Positions 54,160 to 64,000 of a stretch of DNA of 64,000 nt are shown here, in pieces. The stretch lies in contig NC_021675.1 of NCBI RefSeq assembly GCF_000247815.1, positions 62,240,462 to 62,304,461 of the forward strand, read 5' to 3'. How positions within the stretch are numbered: position 1 is the first letter of the stretch; each line of letters begins with the position of its first letter. The stretch is from Ficedula albicollis. Taxonomy: Eukaryota; Chordata; Aves; Passeriformes; Muscicapidae. The notes beneath the pieces were generated by a model. That model saw only the letters and a list, made by a program, of their open reading frames with translations, was not told the DNA's origin and searched no databases. A program made the position numbers and the translations under genes.

Positions 54160-54265
54160 ATTAATATTAATATTAATATTAATATTAATATTAATATTAA
54201 TATTTATATTTATATTTATATTTATATTTATATTTATATTTATATTTATATTTATATTTATATTT
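54160..54265. repeat. Compound AT hexanucleotide microsatellite
   Basis: (TTAATA)n at about 54160-54204 changes directly into (TTTATA)n at about 54199-54265. It lies five bases right of the long poly-C run. Confidence 0.93.
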
Positions 54266-56966
54266 TATATGCACTTTATATATTTGTTTCTTCATAAATT
54301 GAACAGACTCTACTAAAAAAGTTTCAACCAAACATAGCTACTTAAAGAAAAGCACCTGAAAGAAATATACATGCTCTATATTGAATTTCTTATCTAGGAG
54401 ATTGGTTGCAAACAGTGAAACACTTAAATAAACACTGAGACTGATTGCTACACACCAAAGACAAAAGTTTTACCATGATTTTGGTGAATCTGTCAAAGAA
54501 AATTCCACTTCCAATGAGGAAGTCTCCACCCATTTTTGCTTATAACATTTTCTGATATTAACAATACTGAGATTACCTGTAGCTTAATGGTTAGGATAGA
54601 GCTCTTTCTTTCTCCAGTGCAAGTTAGAGATGCATTTGATCCATTTTTTCCAGGCTGTTTATACATCACAGTTGATTATATGCATTGCTATCAGCAAAAA
54701 AATCCCAGATTCAGAGGCTGATCTGTCATATCAGTAACAAATGAATAATTTTCTTTTCTTGTTTTGGTGAGGTTTTTTTCAGTGGTTTTCTCTGAGTATT
54801 TTTCATTCTCCTCCTGCTCTGAAAACAAAATTCTGGCCCATAGTCTTCACACTAAGCTGTTTTTAGCACCAGTGCATGTTCTAAAGGCTAAAGGAGACGA
54901 CTATGACCTCGCTTTGCTTCTCAAGGGTTTCAGAAATGGAATCACAGCAGCACTTGCTGAATTTTTTGCAGTGGAAGTAACACTACAGGCACAATATTAA
55001 GCTCTATCTTTGATTTTCCAGTCAGACTGAGAAGGCAGAAGTTATGAGGAATTCATTATATCTCATTGCAATTATCAGTCCCGTTTCTCAGAGACCAGTG
55101 TTGTTTGATGTTCAGTTCTTTACCTTATAATTCTTTAATAATTGAGTTATGCATCATACTATTCAACTTACATAGGCTGTTAAACTGTTTCTTAGGCCTG
55201 AAATTTTCCCAGCCTCCTGTACATAATTTTTCAATATTGATCAAACATTAATACTCTGCCAATCTTTTGAAACTTCCTTACAGTTATTAATTATCTTATT
55301 GAACATAATTTCTTGGGTGACAGTTTAAAAACTTCTGCATTCAAGTTCAGATTTTTTTTTAATTATTTGTTTTAATTGTAGCTGCTTTCAATTGCAGTAA
55401 AATCTGAGAAGAAAAAGAAATACCTTCCAATATACTCTCTAACACACCAGACAGAGGCAAGAAATAGTTATTGATTCCATCTTTATGATCTATATAGTTA
55501 CTAACCTGCTACTTTCCCCATTTCTGTCAAACCAATGTCAGAGCTAGAGTTTCTTATTATTCTTATTATATGTGTTTCTGTCATTTCCATACCTTACCAT
55601 TATCCTTTGGTGTCCAGTGTCCCTCATTTCCCCAGCTTTGAGCTCTAGGATAACTGCATCTCACCTCTATAACTGGGGTAGGATGACAATAAACCTGATT
55701 TCCCACAACTTTTTGGCCTGAGAATTACAGAGCACCTCATTACACACCTCTGGAAGGCAGAGCCTGCAGCTGCACCATGAAAATCAAAGTAAGAAGCTCT
55801 GGTAAAATGGAGACTAACATTCATACATGTCAGAGCTGGATGCAGTCTTGAGAGAAGATCCTAAACACAATCCTTCTATATTTCAGCTTAAAAAACTTTC
55901 AGGTATTCAGGAAGTTGCTTTGTTACTGTTTGCTCTATGCAGGCTGCACTCAACAGTTACTACTAGTAAATAAAAATACTTAATCTCCATCATCTACACT
56001 GGTACCAAGATGATTCTAAGTTTATAGCTTTCTTGGAAACCAGAGGTTTCCTTTCTCTTTCATTTATTTTTGCTCTGAAGTCATACAAAACCAGTAACAA
56101 TAAGGGGAGAGATCAGATCAAAAAATCTACAATAATGCCTTTGCTTGAAACATCATACAGTTTAAAACTTTACTGGGGAGGGAAAACAGTAAAAAAGTAT
56201 GATGGGAAAAACATATAAATATAATAAAACTAAAATGCAATTCTTGTATAACTAGACTGCATACCCTAAAGAAGGTCTGAATGTCTTTCACCTTCATTCT
56301 TGACATCCTTGTATTCCATGCTCTTTAACTGATAAGAAGGACTCTATGTTTTATGTCATATAAACAAGCTGAAAAAGCCATGGAATTTTAAAATTCTCTT
56401 GTAGTAAGAGACTGTTTCAGTTACAAAAGAAGTATGAGCTGTGTGGTAAAGTCAAGTACAGATATCCCAGCTATGCTGCTACAGATGGTAAAATGACTTC
56501 TGACACTGAAAATGGTGAAAAGCACTGTGAGGTAGAATCCTCCAAAGAACAGTTTTGTAGCACCAAGAAAACAAGAAACAATCTTGTTTTCCTTGCCAGC
56601 AGGTATAACTAACACCGGATAAAGAAAAGCAAGGGGGATGAGGGATGGCTAAATATGAAAATTTCAGACGGGAGTGACTTAGAAATATGTGTTTATGGTA
56701 TAAAAAGAAATCCCTGTATTTTTTAGCTCTGTGGAGTTGAACTGTTTTTCTGTACATTTATGTTTTTCAATTTATTGCCTAGATCCTCAATACTTTGATG
56801 ACTTTGGCCAAGGACAAAGTAAGGGATGTGAGGTGATGAACATCACAGCAGCAAAATTATCCCAAACCCCCAGTAGTCACTGCTTTTCCTGCACTCGTGT
56901 TTTAAATTCCAATACACATCTGCCAGGTTTCCCCGATGCATCAGAACAAAAAGAGAGATTGATTTT
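54266..56966. other. Featureless AT-rich stretch
   Basis: No gene or repeat family recognised; all frames are below 95 codons and unsupported. Confidence 0.5.
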
Positions 56967-57006
56967 GGACCAAACGGAGCCTTTCTGGACCAAACGCAGC
57001 CTTTCT
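56967..57006. repeat. Two-copy tandem repeat, unit 20 bp
   Basis: GGACCAAACGGAGCCTTTCT at 56967 is followed by the same 20-mer with one change (CGGAGC to CGCAGC) at 56987. Confidence 0.9.
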
Positions 57007-60000
57007 AAAATTCTGAATCCCCACCACTGGGTTTTTTTCCCCACAAATATGTCATTCTTTATAAGCTATACTTAGTCAAACTTGCACATCCACTGTGTCT
57101 AAGTTACCTTGCTTTCTAGCTCAGGAAATGGATATGGATGTAGAAGACCATTCATACAGAGTGGGGCTGTCAGGACAACTACAAGTTTAAAGCCAAAAAT
57201 GGAGGTGAATTGTGCTAGAAGGATCTTGGCCTCAACTGGGAAAACAGACTCCAGTTTGGCTGAATCAGCCAAAATACAATGTTTGAATAATATAACATCA
57301 TCCCTTCCTAGGTTTGGAGAAGTTTATAGAAAAGATAAAGGTCACAATGATTTGGAAAAAAAATAAAAAGAAAATCCAGTAAGACAGGGAGAAAGAGAGA
57401 AAGAGAGAGAGAGACTTCTTCATTCACCATAGGCATTGTTTTGGGGCTACTGTTGGAGTTTGGAGATCTGGAAAGTCCAAACCCTGCAACTACAAAATCA
57501 CTCTTGCTGTAATGTCTGCTAGATGCAAGAAAAACAAATTTAGGATATCCTCCTTCATAGGAATAAAACTTAGGAGAGTCACCCTGGAGTCATCCTTGAA
57601 CTGGTTCTGAGCAAATGTATTTGGACTAAAGGCAAATGACTTTGCTGGCCAGCCCCAGCCTGAGGTTTGCCAGAGTAGGGCACTGAAAATATTCCCAGCC
57701 CCACTTCAAAAAGAGTGTACTGAAAAGGTTTGATCCATGAAGTGAAAGATAAAATAAATATTCAATAAAAAGTATATATATATTTTTTCAATCCACTCTA
57801 TCCTATGGGAAGCAAAAAATGGTGACAATTTTACTTCCTACTCCTCTCAACTTTTTAATAATTCCTTATCATTAATCTTGCACTACCTTGCACTGGTGAA
57901 GTGCTGTATGACATTACCTGAAAATTCATTTCATATTTCCTGAAAATTAATTTACATTCAGATGAGCTCAAATTATTTCTCTGGAATAACTTGTCAGTTG
58001 CTGTTGTAATTCTTAAATAACCCAATTCAAAAGGCATTTTTCTTATATGAACCCTTTAAAAATATTATAACTTGCTATTACACATTGAGTATTAAGAGGA
58101 CAGAATATAAAACTAAGTAGACTAAATAGTTGATAGATTAAATGGACAGTATTATTATCACTGATATTTAAATCACCAATAAATATTTGAATTACTAGTT
58201 TGATGTATAACCTCCATGTATGTCACCAGCAATAACTCAGCCTAAGTACAATTTAAGTGCAATTTGGTTCAGAGGTCTCAGTGAAATTTTTTTCTCGTCA
58301 CTGTGCCTTTCCCTGTGTGGGAAATTATTTCCATTAAATGAAACAGTGGTTTCCCTTGCAAATTCCTGTTCCTTGTTTCTCATGTAGATGTCTTTTTCAC
58401 AATTTTTATATAACTTGAGAACTCAAAAATTTAAAAAGTGAATCTCCTTCTTCAATCTTAGATATAATTTATCACAACAACTTTTTGAGAGCCCAGTAAG
58501 TTTCCTGTGTTATACTGAAAATTTTAACATAGTTTTGAGAGTGAGCTTCACAACTTCCTCAGCCTGTTTATTGTTCATTTTATTCATAATGTTTGCAAGG
58601 CATTAAGGTTCTTTCATTCTCATCAATGCAAAGAGCACTGGTAAAGAGTAAAACCAGGAAACTTCTTTAAACTCGGAATAATTGCCAGCTTAATTACAAA
58701 TAATCTCTTAAAATTGCATCTGTCCAGTGATTTCTTCAGAATACACAAGTGGTTGATATGCAGGTTCATAGAGAAATGTGCAGTTAGCAGGCAAGTGACT
58801 GTAGATCAGTTCTGAATTCACTGAATTTTGTTTCTCTGCCATCTGGGTAGGGTTATGACAGACCACAACCAATAATGATCCTGTAGGTAGATCGAGAATA
58901 GACCTTCTACATAATGATCTACTTTGTAAACCTGTAAGTGTTCTGCCTTCTGCAGCTTTGGAATGGAGTGAAAGCTTTCCACAAATTATTTTCTGGCAGT
59001 GCCTGTACCCTCTGGTGTGTGAGGCTTTCTCAGAATCACAGCTGGGCACTCTGACCCCGTGTCCTCTGCAGTGAGAACCCACACTGCTGAGCCCTGCTGC
59101 CCTGGGGCTCCTCTGCTGCAGATGTCAGATGTGGCACAGCTGCTCCTGCCTCTTAGCAGGTACAGAGGTTTGTGAGAACGAGCAGCTGCAGAGAATCTGT
59201 CCGTAGACAGCAGATTGGTTTTCTCGCTGACAGAAGAAACAATATTAAACAAAGTGTTAAATAGGTGCGTTGGGTGTTCTTCCTTACAACAGTTGGAAAA
59301 TTAAACTCCTTTAAAAGCCATTCTTTTTCACTGATGAGCTACAAGCCAGCCCTGCTCCCTGAAGATATTTGTACATTCCCCCCTCCTTCTCCACTGCAGG
59401 AGGATTAAACTATTTCTCAGTGCAGTGAGCTGATTAATTTTGTTCAGTCAGTGCAGCTCTTTTTTGGGCAGGGGAGTATCACAGATTTACAGTTTTCATT
59501 ACCTAAGGCTGAAATTGTTAATGAGGTTTATGTTGGCTGCAGGGGGCTGAGGGAAGGCACTGCTCTATTTGAATAGCCAGGCTGCAAGGATCCCTTGCAG
59601 AAGGCACTGGACATGGCTCCAGCCTCTCACACCCACCACAAATATTTATTTCACTGGCTCAGTGTGAACACTTCTCTCGATTCACAAACCATGGTAAAAA
59701 CTTGGGGCTTTTCCTCTGCAAGCCATGACCCAGGTTAAACTGGTTTTGAGCATGAGATGCTCGTATCCCACTGAGAGCAAGCAGGATTTGCTGCTTTGCA
59801 CACAGGGACAGATGTTCTTTCGGCCCTCATCCCTTTACAGCTGCAGATGAAGAAGGTGTGTGTGGTGTGGTTGGTTTTGGGGCCATGGGCTGTCCCTCCC
59901 GTGTGTTAATGGGTACATCCACAGCCATCAGTGACCTGTGCACACCAGATGCTTGGTATTTTTGGAAAACCAGAAAACATTTATTCTAAGTAATTCTTTC

Positions 60001-63000
60001 TAGGTAGGAAAGAATTATTTCTATTGATGCACAGAAACAGAAAATCTGTAATCAAAAGCCATGTTACACACCAAAACACAACCTCTGATTGACTTAACCA
60101 CTGGAGAATAAAGTGCTTTATGAAATAAAGATATTGAACAGTTCTTTTTATGGTTTGGTTTTTTGGGGTTTCTTGGGGGTTTTGGATGAGGGAGTTGGTT
60201 TGTTTTTGATTGTTGTTATGTTGCTGTTTTTTTACAAAACTCATCCATTGCATTTAACAGGTTTATTTAAAACCCAGATGAAATAACAGTGTTGCCCTCT
60301 TCTCAACTTTCTTGCATATGACAGGACTAAAGATATGGAAATATTTCAGTGGTAGTTATGTGCCTGCCTGAATAGAACAAGAATGACAATATTTTTCATT
60401 ATATAACACACACATAGGAAAAAGCAATTTTCACGAGACAGATGATATTCCTGAGTTTCCGTGAAGGAACAGTTTCTCCTGCTTTGTAGTGTGACATAGA
60501 ACACAATCTTTGAATTCTTGGCTCAGTAGTCACATGGCTCTTTAGGAGCCAGAGATCAGCACATTCAGTATTTGCACTGAAGGCAAAGTAAAAGTATTCA
60601 GTCAGTTGATTAAAAGAGCCCGAAGAAACATTGAGCTACAGGCAAGGAGGAACTGCTAGGAATAGCAGAGGGGGAAAAGGAGCACTTGGGAATTCAGGTT
60701 TCTTTTATTTATCTATCTCTAGGCTTAGACTCATAAATACCAGGGGAACTTGTCTTTCACAGACTTAGAGCTGTGAAGGGTTTTGTAAGCTGTTATTATT
60801 TTAATCTGACAAGTTACCTACTCAGAGCACAAAACACTGAAAACCTTTATCAACTAGTTCTGGATTTTTTTTGGATTTTTTTCTTGTATCAACTGAGCCT
60901 CAAAAATATCTAATTTGTGCAAGTTAGCTGTGCAGGAAATGTGCTCAAAGGCAAAGCACTGGGCTGAAATGCTGTGAAGTGAATTTTGCTTCAAAGGATG
61001 TAATAGCCCAGCTGTGATCAAGAAGAAAACATGCTTAGATGTGAAAGCATAATAGATATTGTATCAAAGTTCCTTGAATACGGGTCTTTAGAGAATAGAT
61101 TTAAACAAGACAGAAAAAACACAAAACAACTTTAGGGCATTCTGATATAACATAGAAACAGATGTTTTGCAGTGAGTAAAACATTTACAAAACCTCTTTA
61201 GAGGTAAATTTTCTGTAGCCAAACCATCACACTGTCCATAGTTCAGTTCATTTCCTCAAGGAAAAAGTATTATCCAGATTTGTTACACTAAAAATCAAGT
61301 AGGATGTCAGTAGAGTTACTCAGCATGGGAGAGTAAGGCTGAGTGTTGTTTGATACTGCCAAAGCAAACTACCCTGGTGTGACTAGCCCCTCATTTGGCC
61401 TTTCAGTAATATGTTTTCTCTCCTTGAGAGTGGAAACAAATTCACTGAAATGTAATTTTTATTCAAAGAATATACCTGTGTTTGCTTTATAAAAGCTCAT
61501 ATCTGGGTTAATTTACAAACTCCCTCCGGGTTATGCTTTGAAATGAAGATTTAATGAAGACAAATATATTCACCCATCCAGAAAAAATATTTTAATTGCT
61601 ATATCTCTGATATTACCAGAGCATCAAGAATGCTGGCAACATAAAAGCCTCTTGTATTCATGGGAAGATAGAAGATTTAAAATGGCAGTGAATGATGAAA
61701 AATTTTAAATGCCTGGTAAATCAGTCCTATTTGAATTCAGTGCAAACAAACCTCTCAGCTACAATATGTTTTGGCTGAGGCCATAAAGGGTTACAAACCT
61801 GAGCTGTGAAAAAGTCAAACATATGTCACAATCCATTCTGTGCAGCAGAAATGGCATAATAAACTCTATAACTAGTTTTTTTTCTGGATGAGTTGCATTG
61901 TGGAGATAATTTTGATACTGTGTTGTATGACAATATTATCATAATGAATAGACACCTCTGGGTGAAGGGTGAAATGAAGAAAAGGCTGTATGTGTGAGAG
62001 TAAGAGGAAAAGAATTCAAAAATATTTGATTATCAAAGTCTTTGTATTTTCATGACACAGAGATTTTACTGAAGCTGAACAAATATAATCTGAAAGGGGA
62101 GTAATTTAAAATTCCTGTTTTACATAAGAAAAATAAAGAATATAGGTCTCCTTAGTATAGAAACTGTCTTAAATAAAGAACTGAAGTGTGAAATACAGCA
62201 ATTCTGAGTGCTTAATTAAAAACTGAATGTACGAGATAGATCAAAAGGCTCAGACTGAAAATATACACCTATAAAAGGGTGAAGGATAACAAAATAGATA
62301 CCTTAGATAGATACCTGGAGCCAAATTGAAAATCCTGAAAGACTTGACAACAGTAGAGAAAGAAATAAACAAGACAGTGGTAATCGTCCCTAAATGCTTG
62401 GCAACCCAGTATCTCCTGGAATATTAGAGTATATCTCCTGGAAAATGACATCCTGGGTAAACTATGGCAGAAGATAAGATAAAAAGTGGTTGGGTTCAGC
62501 TGAATTGTTTTGTTTAAGAAAAGCATAAACAGACCGGTGGAAGAAAAGGGAAGGTGGCAAACAAGGACAGGCACTACCCACAGAGACTGAGGACAGTCAG
62601 GGCAGGGGCTGGGGAGGTTATGGGAGAAGCCTGACCAATGTGGGGGAAGAATTGCTACAGAATCAGCCAAAGGTGTGTAAATTTACCCCTAACTTTGAGT
62701 CCAGTGATCACCACTTAAGAGGAAGCCTAACCATGTAGGATTTCTCGTCCCTTCTTGGTCTTTCTCTCTTTGCAGTCCAGTGCTTTTTATTCACTAAGTG
62801 CTTGAAGAGGATTTCCAATCATGTCTAACGTAGAAGGCAAGAAGGAATCCACCTTGCCAGCTTGTCTGAATCTGAATAAATCAGCATTTCTTGCAGTCTT
62901 GACTTCTGTTTCTCGTCTTTATTATAAAAATCACAAAGAAGGGACTTTTTCAACCTGTTGGTGATCAGAAGAGTTTTTACTAAGCAAAGCGTGCTACAAT

Positions 63001-63828
63001 GCTGCTGAGAAGATGCATCCTCTGACATCCTCCTCTGTAAAATGATTCAGTCAGTTAATTTTTGCTGCTTAATTCCTCTGTCAATTCATAACAAACACAT
63101 GGCAAGAACAATAACAGTAATAAGCCTTGTCTGAAGACAGATGTCTTACCTCTGTGTTCTTCTTGAGATATTCCTCCTAAATTAGGTGTAATTGCAGGGA
63201 TGTTCAGAGGAAACAGTCAGAGAAGTAAAGTCACAAGATGCCAGGCTACAGTTTTCAGACTCTCCACAAATGCAACAATCAACATCTTCCTAATTTTATA
63301 ATCTTCAAATTCATGGAGGAAGAGTAAAACTATATCATTTTGTTAAGCTTGTTTCTCTGGGGATACCAGGATCCTACCCCTCTGCTAGTGGCCATTCCCA
63401 TCATTTATAATGACACTTCTCCAGAACACACTGGGAAAGCCCCACCAAAGCACACTTCTGGCTTGCTTAGTGTCTCCAAAATTGTTTCAAATCCCTGTCC
63501 AAACGAAGGATAGTGCTAATTTGAAGTCAAGTTTCCCATCTCTCAGAAGATTGTATTACCTCCCATTGTATGTAGAGCAAAGGAATCCGTGTCCTGCCCA
63601 ACTGCATTGTGGCTGAAAGGGATTTTCTCTTTGCCTTTTCTAGCATCTGAGACCTTTGAGAGGTCATCCATCAATGTCTGAGAAAGAAATAGGAGGTTGA
63701 AGAGCAGTGTGTTTTTTATAATAAAATGCCAGGTGGGGACAGAGGATCACAGGGAGTTGTGAAGATCAAGGCAACACCTGGCTCCCATGGTGAAAATTCA
63801 TCTTTCACTGGCAGAATCTGCAACCCAG
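57007..63828. other. Long non-coding stretch
   Basis: A GA-rich tract at about 57390-57413 and a T/G-rich tract at about 60145-60235 with short G runs. No gene or repeat family recognised. The 133-codon frame at 62269-62670 (-) and the frames near 58708-59252 (-) lack domains and splice support. Confidence 0.45.
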
Positions 63829-64000
63829 TGGCTGTGCAGTGTGTGGAGGGCAGGGTTTTCATGGAGGTGGAGCATCAAACTGGCATAATAAGAAAGCAAC
63901 ACAGTGTGGGAACCACAAGTTGGCTGTGCAGTGTGTGGAGGGCAGGGTTTTCGTGGAGGTGGAGCATCAAACTGGCATAGTAAGAAAGCAACACAGTGTG
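63829..64000. repeat. Tandem duplication, unit 92 bp, cut by the window end
   Basis: TGGCTGTGCAGTGTGTGGAG begins at 63829 and at 63921. Differences so far: TTTTCATGG versus TTTTCGTGG and CATAATAAG versus CATAGTAAG. The second copy, and any further copies, run off the right edge. Confidence 0.93.

Noticed and set aside
57120..57190. Possible terminal exon: CTTGCTTTCTAG acceptor followed by QEMDMDVEDHSYRVG... and a stop
   Set aside because: Only about 23 codons; splice-acceptor-like sites with short open frames are common by chance. No other support.
62460..62720. Possible further retroviral LTR (GC-richer block in AT-rich surroundings)
   Set aside because: I could not match its order of motifs to any avian LTR or CR1 I know; no target-site duplication seen.

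Overview
The window is non-coding vertebrate nuclear DNA, almost certainly from a bird. Five fragments carry the typical avian CR1 LINE 3' end in inverted form (a TAGAATCATAGAA-like start followed by GGTTGGAAAAGACC-like and GTCCAACC-like blocks), at about 3033, 8253, 10005, 16242 and 35483. A solo LTR of a common avian endogenous retrovirus family lies at about 34580-35014. An older CR1/L3-type reverse-transcriptase relic lies near 25020-25260. A passerine source is plausible but is not shown by the sequence. There are no bacterial operons, CRISPR arrays, rRNA genes or tRNA genes that I can recognise.

Layout: 1-3300 is dense in short tandem duplications, with a (TTTTCC)n tract, one candidate coding exon (2423-2824) and a CR1. 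3300-10000 is mostly featureless apart from two local duplications and a CR1. 10000-11700 holds a CR1 and a 908-base N gap lying inside a minisatellite of about 57 bp. 11700-25000 is AT-rich unique sequence with two duplications and a CR1. 25000-31000 has the old CR1 relic, a second candidate exon (27692-27850) and two duplications. 34500-39300 has the solo LTR, a CR1 and a cluster of back-to-back tandem duplications. 42290-42803 is a (TTC)n array of about 148 uninterrupted triplets. 50453-54265 is the strangest segment: two pure poly-C runs (453 and 2805 bases) set in AT-rich microsatellites. 54300-63800 is mostly featureless, and the right edge cuts through a 92-bp duplication.

No complete gene can be supported. 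The longest open frames (poly-Pro, poly-Gly, poly-Leu, poly-Glu, poly-Arg and Phe/Pro repeats) are translations of simple repeats or cross the N gap. Two + strand stretches have exon-like features but I cannot name a gene. The window reads as intron or intergenic DNA in which local tandem duplication and simple-repeat expansion are the main events. The poly-C tracts are most likely sequencing or assembly artefacts.
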